The notes: generated by a model not told the origin, from the sequence alone. Positions 44,561 through 53,893 are shown, counted from the first letter of the stretch. The stretch is DNA of 64,000 nt from Myxococcales bacterium (GCA_012960035.1 DUBZ01000037.1:1-64000), one strand, 5' to 3'. Numbers and translations: made by a program.

Positions 44561-46417
44561 TCAATCGACGGGAAGCATTGTCGTCAGCTCAATCAGCCTT
44601 GGATACCCGGCGATCCAGTAGATGTTGCGCAAGGGAGGCGTTGTGTCCTGGTGTAGTCCGAATTCGCGACGCGTTGCCTCCACGAGAGCAGGGTCGCCGT
44701 CGAGGAGTGCGGTCAGCAGAATTTCAATTCCGACAACCTTTGTTTCTTCGTCGTCGAGTTTTGGATGACGGCGAAGAAATTCTCGGGCATAGAGCGCGCG
44801 GTAAGGCTCGGTTGGCGTTGTAGACCGGAGCAAGTGAATCGTGCCTTGCTCGCGTGCGATCGACGCAAAGTGCTTGTGATTCGGAAATTGCCGCAGAATC
44901 TCCCCGGTGCCTTCATCGTTCAAGATCAAGATCTCTGCGTTCGCGACGACGGCCTCCCTCGACAATGTCGATTGGTAGCCATGCCAGCCGCAGCGCCGGT
45001 TGTAGGAGTTGATCCCGGCGAGAAAGAACAGATCTTCGAAGCGCTCGTAGGGGACGTCGTCGAAGTGGCCGACGGGATCGTCGAAGGTGTCGAGATCAAA
45101 AACGACTCCCGGGAATCCTTGCCATACGAGTGACAGCGCTTCGTTTGATGCGAACCCCGCAATTGCGACATTCTGATTGAAGTTCCAGTGCTGCGCGTGG
45201 ACCGGCTCCGGTGACGGATCGTAGAGACGACGCGTGTCAGTCGTGAGCATTTGGCCGCGGAGTTCTTTGTAGTGAAGCGAGCGATCAAGAAAGTACGGGG
45301 CCTCGATAATCCCTTGTGTCACGGCGAGGTACTGCATGCCAGCAAGCACGACCGCACACGCTAACGCCGCACGCTTCACACGTGGGTTCGAGATGCCCTC
45401 GATCCCGGCGACGACCAACAGAACAGCGGGCACGATACTCGCCGCAACGTGCCGCGGTTCTTTGAGGGGGTGAAGGATCAAGATCAACACTGGACTCAAC
45501 AGCCACAGCCAGATCGCGGCCCGTGGGCTCGCGAGTTGGCCCAGGTCGAAGCGCCGAACTGCGGGCCCCGCAAACCAGGCGGCAAGGCCAAGGAACGGCG
45601 TCAGCAGGAAAAGGAACGTCTCGCCAATTTCACGAAAATAGTAGGTCGCGGACGTCCAGGAGAACCAGTCGACCGGTCCCATGAGGAACATAAACGGAAG
45701 CGACGTGCTCGCGACGGTGAAGTAGTAGCCGAGGGACGGCGCGAAGATCACAACGTGGATCGCGGTCGCGATTACGATTGGAATGCCGGCGGCAGCCAAT
45801 AGGTTGGCAGCACTTCGAGGCGCCTTCATCGCCAAGTGGCCAATGGCGGCTCCCGCAACGGGAAGGATCATGAACACGGGAAGCGTGAGCTTCGTCATGA
45901 ACGCGATCACGAACGCGACCCCAAACACCACCGCGGATCGTATGTCCATCCGTTTTAGAAACTGCAGCCAAAAGGCGAACGCCAACGCGAACAACGCCGA
46001 CAGCACAAACTCGACGTAAAGGCTTCGTGACAGCCCCACGAGCATCGGCGACGAAAGCACCAGAAGCCCAATCACCGAGCTTGGGGTTTCGAACTCGAGT
46101 TCTCGCGCAAGACGGTGCAGCGCATAGAATAAGATCGGCACCGCAAGGACGTTGATCCACAACGCCGCGGGCACCGTCGCCCCACCGCTAAGCAGGGGCA
46201 TCACGAAGAACGGGTAGATCGAAGGGATCTCGAAGCGATCGAATACTTCGTTCCCTTCCATGACACCACGTGCAAAATCGAAGTACTGGTACGGATCCAT
46301 CCACGAGAAGAGGTCTCGCTCGCGAACGTCGAAGTAGAAGTCGACGGCGAAAAGCGCGAGCAACACGGTACAGCCCAGCACCGCACGCACCTGCCCGGGT
46401 GATTCGCTCTCCTTCAT
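44561..46417 (-). CDS. GT-C-like polytopic membrane glycosyltransferase
   Basis: The 618-residue protein has about 12 membrane spans and starts at ATG 46417 (MKESESPGQVRAVLGCTVLL); the ORF-track start at 46681 lies in untranslated sequence. The first periplasmic loop RDLFSWMDPYQYFDFARGV has the acidic residues expected of PMT/ArnT/GT39-type GT-C enzymes. LAFAFWLQFLKRMDIRSA and the later PVLILILHPLKEPRHVAAS are typical of this class. The C-terminal 200 residues are soluble and end FLRRHPKLDDEETKV. It would transfer a sugar from a polyprenyl donor on the periplasmic side. Confidence 0.75.
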   Translation of the reverse strand: MKESESPGQVRAVLGCTVLLALFAVDFYFDVRERDLFSWMDPYQYFDFARGVMEGNEVFDRFEIPSIYPFFVMPLLSGGATVPAALWINVLAVPILFYALHRLARELEFETPSSVIGLLVLSSPMLVGLSRSLYVEFVLSALFALAFAFWLQFLKRMDIRSAVVFGVAFVIAFMTKLTLPVFMILPVAGAAIGHLAMKAPRSAANLLAAAGIPIVIATAIHVVIFAPSLGYYFTVASTSLPFMFLMGPVDWFSWTSATYYFREIGETFLFLLTPFLGLAAWFAGPAVRRFDLGQLASPRAAIWLWLLSPVLILILHPLKEPRHVAASIVPAVLLVVAGIEGISNPRVKRAALACAVVLAGMQYLAVTQGIIEAPYFLDRSLHYKELRGQMLTTDTRRLYDPSPEPVHAQHWNFNQNVAIAGFASNEALSLVWQGFPGVVFDLDTFDDPVGHFDDVPYERFEDLFFLAGINSYNRRCGWHGYQSTLSREAVVANAEILILNDEGTGEILRQFPNHKHFASIAREQGTIHLLRSTTPTEPYRALYAREFLRRHPKLDDEETKVVGIEILLTALLDGDPALVEATRREFGLHQDTTPPLRNIYWIAGYPRLIELTTMLPVD

Positions 46418-46990
46418 TGCGGCGCTTGGTCCCCCGATGCAGTTGCGACGTGCACGATCGCCCGGCTGCCGACGAAGTACTAGACCGGTGCCGGCGCACC
46501 GACAATCAATTGAATTAACGAACTTGGCGTTATTTAACCATATTGATAGCGATATTCCGAAACGAATCGCGGCCCAAAATCTGGAGAGGCACAATGACAT
46601 AAGATACTGGTCTTTCTCGCATTTCACCCATGTTGATCTAGCCCGATGCAGGCGCGGCGATCGTCGCCCCATCTTCATCACGCAGTGGTTTGGCTATTTC
46701 GCTTCGGACCCAGCACCCGTTTACTTCCCCGGTGCACCGTTCTTTGCAGCTGGCGTTCTCGTACTTCTCGCAATTCTTATTTTTCAGCGCGTCGTGACCA
46801 TCGTCGCGTCGACCGCCTGACCCTTCCCTCGTTTCAACGCTCGGGGAAAAGCTGATTCAAGCACGCGATTTCGTCGAATCATCTTGCTGCGCCACGAATG
46901 CGAGTCTGACCACAGGGGCCACACCCGCCTTCTATCCCCTAGTCTCCCATCCGACGATTTTGACTCGGCAACAAGCGAAGGAGCAGACGG
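46418..46990. other. 573 bp region between GT-C and esterase genes; holds only an MFS relic
   Basis: No intact gene is supported. AT-richer sequence around 46500-46620 may contain promoters for the divergent genes at 46417 and 46991. The only coding-like signal is the MFS C-terminal fragment at 46668-46820. The track's 46437..46820 plus frame is open, but its first 77 codons show no family similarity. Confidence 0.5.
46668..46820 (+). pseudogene. C-terminal remnant of an MFS transporter gene
   Basis: The plus frame ending at 46820 reads PIFITQWFGYFASDPAPVYF then PGAPFFAAGVLVLLAILIFQ. This is the last loop and final membrane span typical of TetA-like MFS transporters (the pattern ...Y-F-P-G-A-x-F-hydrophobic). 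The upstream 11 spans are missing and no start codon or ribosome binding site lies at the right place. It is read as a decayed gene left after a deletion. A short translated protein is unlikely. Confidence 0.65.
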
Positions 46991-48124
46991 ATGGCGGAGA
47001 TTCACGGCAAGTGTGCAGCAGGTTTTGAAGGCGTCCGCGACGCGTTCGCGGCCAACTTTGATCGAGGACTCGACGTCGGTGCGAGTGTCGCGGTCACGCA
47101 CAACGGCGAACCCGTCGTCGACCTTTGGGGCGGGGACTGCGATGCCAACGGCACGTCCTGGAAGGAAGACACGATCGTCAACGTGTATTCCACGACCAAA
47201 ACCATGGCGGCGACCTGCATCTTGATGTTGGCCGACCGCGGTCTCGTCGACCTCTACGCCCCCGTGGCGAAGTATTGGCCCGAGTTTGCACAGAACGGAA
47301 AAGAGCACGTACTCGTCGCGCACGTGATGGGGCACACCGCTGGACTATCGGGTTTTGACGAACCCACGCCGAAAGATCTTTACGACTGGAACGACATCGT
47401 TGGCCGCCTCGCCGCGCAAGCGCCGTGGTGGGAGCCGGGAACAAAATCGGGCTACCACGCGGTGACGCAAGGTTTCTTACAGGGCGAAATCGTTCGCCGT
47501 GTCACGGGGAAGACGATTGGAAACTTCTTTCGCGAAGAAGTCGCCGAGCCGCTCGGGGCCGACTTTCACATCGGGCTCGACCCCAAGCACGACGCTCGCG
47601 TTGCAGACTTAATTCCTCCGCCGAACATGAAACTTGGCGGCGGCGGCCTCAAGAAGGGATCGATGGTCGCGCGGACGTTCGCCGGACCTCCCCTCACTGG
47701 CAACGAGCCGAAGACACGTGAATGGCGTGCTGCTGAAATCCCCGCCGCGGGTGGGATCGGAAACGCGCGCTCAGTTGCACGCGTTCATTCGGCGCTCGCG
47801 TGCGGTGGCACTGTCGATGGCGTCACCCTGATGAGCGAAGCCGGTGTCGAACGCGCCCTTGAAGAGCAGAGTCGTGGCAAGGACCAAGTGCTGAACGCAA
47901 ACTTCGTGTTCGGGATGGGGTTCGGTCTGACCGACGCCACTTTCCCGATTAGCCCGAATAAGCGCGCCTTCTTCTGGGGCGGTTGGGGCGGCTCACTTGC
48001 GGTTATCGATCTAGACGCACGGGTATCGATTGCATACGTGATGAACCGCATGGAACCGAACCTCATCGGCGATCCCCGGGGCGCCGGTATCGTCAAGGCA
48101 GCCTTCGAATCGCTCGGCGCGTAG
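46991..48124 (+). CDS. Beta-lactamase-fold serine esterase (class C/EstB-like)
   Basis: A 377-residue serine hydrolase. The S-x-x-K pair is S67-K70 in VYSTTKTMAATC, the Tyr lies in SGYHAVTQGFLQGEIV, and the third motif is the WGGWGGS-type FFWGGWGGSLAVID. The N-terminus ASVAVTHNGEPVVDLWGGD is the usual EstB-like start, with no signal peptide, so it is cytoplasmic. These enzymes hydrolyse esters more often than beta-lactams. It begins 170 bp after the MFS relic and ends 86 bp before the convergent isomerase gene. Confidence 0.88.
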   Translation: MAEIHGKCAAGFEGVRDAFAANFDRGLDVGASVAVTHNGEPVVDLWGGDCDANGTSWKEDTIVNVYSTTKTMAATCILMLADRGLVDLYAPVAKYWPEFAQNGKEHVLVAHVMGHTAGLSGFDEPTPKDLYDWNDIVGRLAAQAPWWEPGTKSGYHAVTQGFLQGEIVRRVTGKTIGNFFREEVAEPLGADFHIGLDPKHDARVADLIPPPNMKLGGGGLKKGSMVARTFAGPPLTGNEPKTREWRAAEIPAAGGIGNARSVARVHSALACGGTVDGVTLMSEAGVERALEEQSRGKDQVLNANFVFGMGFGLTDATFPISPNKRAFFWGGWGGSLAVIDLDARVSIAYVMNRMEPNLIGDPRGAGIVKAAFESLGA

Positions 48125-48210
48125 CGCGAGCGAAGTTTCGCGATGAACAGCGAATCGAAAAACCGGGCAATGGGCGGCGGGAGTGCACACGTTCGCAGTC
48201 TGCAATTGCG

Positions 48211-48813
48211 TTAACCGCGCCGAAGCGCCGCTTCCACCAGTGGCATGCGGTCATTGCCGAAGTACATGTCCTCACCGTCGACAAACATCGTCGGAGAGCC
48301 GAAGCCGTCTCGTTCGATTAACTCTTCCGTGTTCGCGCGAAGCCACGCCTTGGTTTCGGACTTTGCGATGTGTTCGAAGAACGCGGTCCCATCAAGTCCC
48401 ACGCGATCCACCACATGCCCGAGGACATCATCTTGTGAAATGTCTTGGAGCTCTCCCCAATACGCTTCAAAGACAGCTCGCGCATAGGCAGGCAGACAAC
48501 CCGCCTGCTCGGCGAACAAGCACCCCCGCATCGCCTTCACACTGTTCACAGGAAATACCGGCGGGCTCCCAATTGCGATGCCCTCGAAGTTCGCCCAGTC
48601 GCGTAGGTCTTTGGCGTAGTGGCGCAGCTTCATGGGGTCGGGGTTCGCGCGCTGTTGGTAGATGCTTTGGTTCACAGTGTTGAAGACACCGCCCACAAGG
48701 ATGGGTCGGTAGACGAGTTCTGCGTCTGCAGCCGAACACACGCCTTCAATGCGGTGAAACGCGAGGTAGGTCCACGGACTGGAACAATCGAAGAAGAATT
48801 CGAGCCTTGCCAT
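48211..48813 (-). CDS. 2-hydroxychromene-2-carboxylate isomerase/DsbA-family protein
   Basis: A 200-residue kappa-GST/HCCA-isomerase-like protein from ATG 48813, preceded by GGAGACAACGTG. Its N-terminus MARLEFFFDCSSPWTYLAFH holds the Ser-Pro active site in place of Cys-x-x-Cys. Other blocks are YRPILVGGVFNTVN, PVFPVNSVKAMRGCL and RDGFGSPTMFVDGEDMYFGN. Such enzymes isomerise ring-cleavage products in naphthalene-type degradation with glutathione. The gene is convergent with the esterase and divergent from the P450 at 49020. A role in aromatic breakdown is inferred. Confidence 0.85.
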   Translation of the reverse strand: MARLEFFFDCSSPWTYLAFHRIEGVCSAADAELVYRPILVGGVFNTVNQSIYQQRANPDPMKLRHYAKDLRDWANFEGIAIGSPPVFPVNSVKAMRGCLFAEQAGCLPAYARAVFEAYWGELQDISQDDVLGHVVDRVGLDGTAFFEHIAKSETKAWLRANTEELIERDGFGSPTMFVDGEDMYFGNDRMPLVEAALRRG

Positions 48814-48990
48814 CACGTTGTCTCCGGGTTCGGCTCGTATCGGGATCTGTCGTGCAATACGAAGCCACACATCCTAGATGATCCGGCGTGTGCCTCGCGG
48901 AAAAAACTCGCGTCTACACCCACGGCGAAGTTTCGACCGGCGTACGAGGCGCGGAGTTCGGGCCTAGTTGGCTATGGTTGAGCGGCCTGT

Positions 48991-49000
48991 CCCCCCCCCC
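48991..49000. repeat. Homopolymeric C10 tract upstream of a P450 gene
   Basis: Ten consecutive C residues end 19 bp before the P450 start codon. Such tracts can slip in replication and change promoter spacing or leader length. Sequencing or assembly error is also possible. Confidence 0.7.
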
Positions 49001-49019
49001 ACACGTCTGAGGTTCCCCC

Positions 49020-50228
49020 TTGCCCAAGCCCGTCGCCACCGGCCTTCAACTCACGGCTCTCGATCCTGCTTTTCGCGAGAACCCGTACCCAATCCTGAAG
49101 GACCTACGCGAGCGTGAACCCGTCCATAACGACACCGAACTCAATCGCTGGGTATATACGCGACATCAGGACGTCAATGAGATCCTGCGAAATCCAGATC
49201 TCCTGAGTGACCCGCGCAAGGCACGGCCGGGCACCTTCTCAAGAGAATTTCTATCCGATGACGACCGCGAACCCTCGATGTTGATGATGGACGATCCCGG
49301 CCATCGTCGTTTGCGTGAGCTGGTCCGGCATCCATTCAAGCCACATGCCGTCGAGGCGTGGCGGCCGCGCGTGCGAGCCGTCGCAGAGCATGTCATCAGT
49401 CAAATCGATGAGCCCGAGTTTGATGTCATTGCCCACGTCGCAAACCCCATCCCCACGGTCGTCATCGCCGAACTCTTGGGCCTCGATGCATCGTGCCATG
49501 ACCAGTTCAAGCAATGGTCCGAAGACATGATCAGCGTCGCGTTCAACCCGGTTAACTCCGAAGAACAGTTGCAGACCGCCGAGAGAGCCGGTCAGGCGCT
49601 CGACGCGTTTTTTCGAAATGAAATCCAGAACAGGCGCGACCAACCCCGCGCAGATCTCATCAGTGAAATGTTGCAAGCGGATGTAAGCGGGGATCGTCTC
49701 ACAGAGGACGAGATCGTCTCTCAGTGCAACTTGCTACTGCTCGCCGGCAACCTCACAACGAGCGACTTGATCGGCAACGGCATCATGGCGCTACTCCAAC
49801 ACCCGGCTGAACTTGCGAAGCTGCGCGCCAACCCGGAACTCATGACTAACGCGGTCGAAGAAGTGTTGCGGTACGAATCACCGGTCGTAAACAGCGGGCG
49901 CGTGGCACACATGGACATGGAGATCGCGGGACACAAGGTGCTTGCCGGCGACTCCCTCAGCGTTTCATTGGCCGCGGCGAACCGGGACCCCGCGGTTCAT
50001 CCTGATCCCGACCGCTTCAACATCGAACGAAAGAACATCCAGCTCCAATCTTTCGGCGGTGGCCGACACTTTTGCTTGGGCGCGCATCTTTCGCGACTCG
50101 AAGCCGCCGAGACCTTTTCGGTCTTGCTTGAGCGGTTTCCCGACCTTGCCATTTCGGGCAAGGGCCACCGCTACGCCGCCAACCCGAGCTTTCGTGGTTT
50201 CGCAGAACTTTGGGTCTCTGCTCGCTAA
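49020..50228 (+). CDS. Cytochrome P450
   Basis: A 402-residue soluble bacterial P450 starting at TTG. The haem-binding loop is FGGGRHFCLGAHLSRLE, the ExxR motif lies in NAVEEVLRYESPV and the I helix is LLLLAGNLTTSDL, which carries Asn rather than the usual acidic residue before the conserved Thr. No ferredoxin or reductase gene is adjacent. It is followed 45 bp later by an LLM flavin-dependent gene on the same strand, so the two may act in sequence on one substrate. A C10 tract lies upstream. A second P450 begins at the right window edge. Confidence 0.92.
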   Translation: MPKPVATGLQLTALDPAFRENPYPILKDLREREPVHNDTELNRWVYTRHQDVNEILRNPDLLSDPRKARPGTFSREFLSDDDREPSMLMMDDPGHRRLRELVRHPFKPHAVEAWRPRVRAVAEHVISQIDEPEFDVIAHVANPIPTVVIAELLGLDASCHDQFKQWSEDMISVAFNPVNSEEQLQTAERAGQALDAFFRNEIQNRRDQPRADLISEMLQADVSGDRLTEDEIVSQCNLLLLAGNLTTSDLIGNGIMALLQHPAELAKLRANPELMTNAVEEVLRYESPVVNSGRVAHMDMEIAGHKVLAGDSLSVSLAAANRDPAVHPDPDRFNIERKNIQLQSFGGGRHFCLGAHLSRLEAAETFSVLLERFPDLAISGKGHRYAANPSFRGFAELWVSAR

Positions 50229-50273
50229 AGATCGACGATCGCCCCCTCACCTCAACCACACCACCGGAGCCCC

Positions 50274-51533
50274 ATGCGATTCGGCGTCTTCTACGAACAC
50301 CAACTCCCTCGGCCGTGGAAGGACGGCGACGAACATCGCATGTTCAGCGATGCGCTTGACCAAGTTTCCCTCGCCGACCGGTTGGGCATCGACTACGCGT
50401 GGGAAGTCGAGCATCACTTTCTCGAAGAGTATTCCCACTCATCGGCGCCCGAAGTCTTTCTCGCCGCGGCGGCTGGGCGAACCCAGAACATTCGCCTCGC
50501 GCACGGCATCCGTCAGGTGATCGCGAACTACAACCACCCGGCCCGCACCGCCGAAACCATCGCAACCCTCGACCTGGTTTCAAACGGTCGCGTGGACTTT
50601 GGCATCGGCGAAGGCGCAACCCGCCTCGAGCTTGGCGGCTTCAACATCCCCGCCAAGAAGAAGCGCGCGATGTCTCTCGAAGCCGCGGAACAGATCGCGA
50701 ACATGATGGTGATGGAGCCCTACCCCGGGTACGAAGGCGATTCGTTTTCGATGCCGTGTCGCAACGTACTGCCGAAGCCGCTTCAAAAGCCGCATCCACC
50801 CATGTGGATGGCGTGCACCAATCGCGACACGATCCGCGTCGCCGCGCGAAACGGATTGGGTGCCCTCGCCTTTTCCTTCATCGACCCCGAAGAAGCAAAC
50901 GCCTGGAGCGAGATCTACTACGACATCATCAAGAGTGAAGAGTGTGTGCCCCTAGGACACTCGGTCAACGCGAACCTTGCCGTGGTTTCCGCGTTTTCGA
51001 TCCACGCCGACCGCGCGGAAGCGATTCGCCGGGGACAGCAAGGCTTCGAGTTCTTTGGTTTCGCTTTGCAGTCGCTCGTCGCTCGGGACAGCGTGCCAGG
51101 CTATTCGCAGATCTGGGAGAATTTTCAAAACGAACGAAAGAAGGACGACGAAGAGTTGATCCGCCTCGCCTCAAGCGACGACCCCAGCCAGTTCGCTCAC
51201 GCCCCGGGAATCGGGACACCGGACGATCTCACCAAGCACCTGCTCGCGCTTCAGGCTTCGGGCATGGACCAAGTAATCTTGATGCAACAAGCGGGTCGCA
51301 ACAAACACGAGCATATCTGCGAAGCGCTTGAGCTCTTTGCAAAGGACGTCATGCCCAAACTCATGAAGGGGCGAGACGAACGCGAAGCAAACAAGGCCAA
51401 AGAGCTCGCGCCCTACATCGAAGCCGCGCTCGCCCGTAAGCAACGCATGGCACCGCTCAATCAGGACGAAGTGCCCGTCGTGCGCGCGTCAGTTGCGCGT
51501 GCCCAAGTCAACCAGGGCAGCGCGGATTCCTGA
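50274..51533 (+). CDS. LLM-class flavin-dependent oxidoreductase
   Basis: This 419-residue protein belongs to the longer, LuxA-like LLM group. MRFGVFYEHQLPRPW at the start, ADRLGIDYAWEVEHHFLEEY and RLAHGIRQVIANYNHPARTA are typical, and the Glu-His-His is the usual active-site triplet. FGIGEGATRLELGGFNI follows the (beta/alpha)8 phosphate region. The extended C-terminus (about 60 residues rich in Glu and Lys, RKQRMAPLNQDEVPV) is unusual. It is 45 bp after a P450 gene and convergent with an amidohydrolase gene. Confidence 0.88.
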   Translation: MRFGVFYEHQLPRPWKDGDEHRMFSDALDQVSLADRLGIDYAWEVEHHFLEEYSHSSAPEVFLAAAAGRTQNIRLAHGIRQVIANYNHPARTAETIATLDLVSNGRVDFGIGEGATRLELGGFNIPAKKKRAMSLEAAEQIANMMVMEPYPGYEGDSFSMPCRNVLPKPLQKPHPPMWMACTNRDTIRVAARNGLGALAFSFIDPEEANAWSEIYYDIIKSEECVPLGHSVNANLAVVSAFSIHADRAEAIRRGQQGFEFFGFALQSLVARDSVPGYSQIWENFQNERKKDDEELIRLASSDDPSQFAHAPGIGTPDDLTKHLLALQASGMDQVILMQQAGRNKHEHICEALELFAKDVMPKLMKGRDEREANKAKELAPYIEAALARKQRMAPLNQDEVPVVRASVARAQVNQGSADS

Positions 51534-51547
51534 CGCCTGTCTCGCCG

Positions 51548-52738
51548 CTAAACCGGTCGGCGTTCGTTCAGCCCAACCGCGTTTTCGCGCATGATCTTGC
51601 GCACTTCTTCGGGAGAAAATTTTTCGAGGTCGCCGAGGTAGTCGAGTGGCTCCGGCATCCCTTCGATGTGGGGCCAGTCCGAACCAAAGATCACGTGATC
51701 GGTTCCCATCATTTTGGCCACTTCGTTGACGTCGTCTTCCCAGAACGGGTTGACCCAGACGTGCTCGCGAAAGAGATCCGCCGGGTGGTCCTTGTAGTAG
51801 CCAGCCTGTCCAAGTCGGGCAGCCGACTGATTGAGCTTGCGGAACAAGTCGGGCAGGAACTCGGCGCCGTTCTCAATCGAGGCAATACGCAGATTCGGAA
51901 ATCGCTCGAAGAGGCGTTCGTACGCGATCGTGATCAAGAAGTCGTACGCGGCGCGTTCGATGTTGAAGTGCTTTACGTTCGGTGTGAATGCGCCGCCGAA
52001 GTCGGACGAAAAGCCGTCGCGTACATAACCGTGGGTCGTATAGCCGGAGTCCGACGCGTGAACAGCCACCGTGATGCCAGCTTCATTCACCCGAGCCCAG
52101 AAGGGGTCGAACATCGGATCGGAGGGTGAGCGCACGCCGTCGTTAAGGGTCCAAACGGCGGCCGGTCGTATCACGATCGTGCGAGCATCTTGCGCGATCG
52201 CCCATTCGAGTTCGCGGCACGCCCATTCGACGTCGACCAACGAGATGTAGGGCGACGCAAAGATTTTGCCCTTGTGGTTGCAACCCCAGTCTTCTTCGAG
52301 CCAGCGATTAAAGGCTCCGAACAAAGTCGTAACCGCTTCGGGATCGTGCTTCAGAAGTTCTTCGTACAAAACGCCGAGGGTCGGAAACACCCAGACCCCT
52401 TCGAGGCCCTGTTTCTCGATCACGTCGACGCGGGTGTCGCTCTTGATGTAGTAGTCGGGAAGCGGTTCGCGATCGGCGAGCAAGTTCGTGCTTTCCTTGC
52501 CCAACGGGTTGCCGCGGAGGTAGTCGCTGATTGCCCCCGGCTTGGCGATCGGGTTCCACGTTGGATTCTTTACCGCGTGGGCGAGCTTGCCGCCGACGAG
52601 GTGATGCTTGCGGCCCTCAATTTCGGCCCACTGAACACAGCGCCCTTGCATGGCCTTCGGGACGTGGCGCGTGAAGGCGTCGGGGCCTTCGTAGTAGTGG
52701 TTGTCGGCGTCGAATGCCGTGTAGTCAATTTCGATCAT
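51548..52738 (-). CDS. Amidohydrolase family 2 (ACMSD-like) protein
   Basis: A 396-residue protein from ATG 52738, preceded by AGGAG. The metal-site start reads YTAFDADNHYYEGPDAFTRH, where the usual His-x-His is replaced by Asp and Asn/His; GITVAVHASDSGYTTHGYVR and HVIFGSDWPHIEGMPEPLDY supply the His and Asp of the later strands. It is a close paralogue of the protein at 61584 (YQAFDSDHHYYEAEDAFTRH). The ACMSD-like family contains decarboxylases and hydrolases acting on aromatic or cyclic acids. It is convergent with the LLM gene and divergent from an NTF2-like gene. Confidence 0.88.
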   Translation of the reverse strand: MIEIDYTAFDADNHYYEGPDAFTRHVPKAMQGRCVQWAEIEGRKHHLVGGKLAHAVKNPTWNPIAKPGAISDYLRGNPLGKESTNLLADREPLPDYYIKSDTRVDVIEKQGLEGVWVFPTLGVLYEELLKHDPEAVTTLFGAFNRWLEEDWGCNHKGKIFASPYISLVDVEWACRELEWAIAQDARTIVIRPAAVWTLNDGVRSPSDPMFDPFWARVNEAGITVAVHASDSGYTTHGYVRDGFSSDFGGAFTPNVKHFNIERAAYDFLITIAYERLFERFPNLRIASIENGAEFLPDLFRKLNQSAARLGQAGYYKDHPADLFREHVWVNPFWEDDVNEVAKMMGTDHVIFGSDWPHIEGMPEPLDYLGDLEKFSPEEVRKIMRENAVGLNERRPV

Positions 52739-52925
52739 GGCGGTCTTGTCTCCTGGCATTTCGTGTTTGCGAGCAGAGGTATAGCTCGCCTCCGACAACT
52801 TCGTGTGATGAAGGCCATCCATGCGCAAAAACGCGAGCAGCCCGCCTGCCTTCTGGCTGCGCTTGCGGCGGCAAGCCGAGCAGAACAGACTAGTCTGCAC
52901 ATCGTCTCACCCGCTAGGAGTGCGC

Positions 52926-53369
52926 ATGTCCAGTGCCGACGACCGCTTTGCCATCATCGCTGCCCTCGATCGTTATGCCGAGTGCCTAGACACCCGCGAC
53001 TGGAAGGGTCTCGCCGACGTGTTTTCGCAAGACGTCGAAATCGATTTTGGTGTGTGGCGCGCAACCGACCTCGATGGCGTGCGAAAGAACATCAGCCAGT
53101 TTCTCGACTCGTGTGGGCCAAGCCAACACTTGCTGGGCAACTACCGCATCACCCTCGATGGCGACCGCGCAGCAAGCCGGTGCTACTGCCGTGTGATGCA
53201 CTTCGGCAAAGATGAGCACGCGGGCAAGACCTATGAGACCTGGCTCGAATATTCAGACCAATGGGTACGCGGCACTGCTGGGTGGCGCAGTGTTTCGCGT
53301 GTCGCAAAGGCCATGATGCAACAAGGGGATCCGACGCTCTTAGGCATCCCGCCGGATTTAAAGTTCTAG
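52926..53369 (+). CDS. SnoaL-like NTF2-fold protein
   Basis: A 147-residue protein from ATG 52926, preceded by TAGGAG. Pattern: RFAIIAALDRYAECLDTRDW, LADVFSQDVEIDFGVW and SQHLLGNYRITLDGDRAASR, ending RGTAGWRSVSRVAKAMM. This is the SnoaL_4-type isomerase/dehydratase group often linked with hydroxylating dioxygenases and P450s. Its 3' end overlaps the convergent gene at 53366 by 4 bp. It sits beside the amidohydrolase/P450/LLM genes and is likely part of that group. Confidence 0.85.
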   Translation: MSSADDRFAIIAALDRYAECLDTRDWKGLADVFSQDVEIDFGVWRATDLDGVRKNISQFLDSCGPSQHLLGNYRITLDGDRAASRCYCRVMHFGKDEHAGKTYETWLEYSDQWVRGTAGWRSVSRVAKAMMQQGDPTLLGIPPDLKF

Positions 53370-53893
53370 ACGAGTCCCGGGGTTCGATCGTCTGCGGGCC
53401 GCGGCACAAGTCGAAACGCCCAGACGAGATTCGAAAGGTCCTGATCGTCGGGTCCCGTCGAACCGTACTTCTTGCCGACAAGATCCAGAACCGCTCCAAG
53501 GTGACCTGGGTCTTCGGTTTTCACGAGGTTGACGGCGTAGCGTTTTCCGTCGATGCGAATTATCGCTCGCCCGTCGGCCAGGGCTTCATGGGGCCACTGC
53601 TTCCACAACGTAAAGTTCGGCAGCGCACACGGAATAAAGAGACTGTTGTCGTGATAGACAATCCAAACCGTGCGCGATCGCGGGGGTGCGAGGAGTTGGA
53701 ACTCGATGGTGTCGACGTCGGCAGCGAAGGACCAATCGAGCCCAGCGGTTTCTACCCAGTCGCCGCTCGTGAGCGCACCCCCTGCAACCGCTCCGACAGG
53801 TCCGTCTTGAAAGCGCGCAAAGGTTGAAACCGCGATACCCACCACGACCAAAGCAAGCAACACGTAGCCCGCACCACGCAGAATCGACTTCAC
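53366..53893 (-). CDS. Single-pass membrane protein of unknown function
   Basis: A 175-residue protein starting with GTG at 53893 after GGAGGTGCGTC, one of the strongest ribosome binding sites in the window. The ORF track's 393-residue model extends into the LLM gene region and is wrong. It has one N-terminal span (GAGYVLLALVVVGIAVSTFA), then a domain with SGDWVETAGLDWSFAADVDT, RSRTVWIVYHDNSLFIPCAL and HEALADGRAIIRIDGKRYAV. The domain is probably periplasmic. No family is recognised. The stop overlaps the NTF2 gene's stop by 4 bp. Confidence 0.65.
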   Translation of the reverse strand: MKSILRGAGYVLLALVVVGIAVSTFARFQDGPVGAVAGGALTSGDWVETAGLDWSFAADVDTIEFQLLAPPRSRTVWIVYHDNSLFIPCALPNFTLWKQWPHEALADGRAIIRIDGKRYAVNLVKTEDPGHLGAVLDLVGKKYGSTGPDDQDLSNLVWAFRLVPRPADDRTPGLV

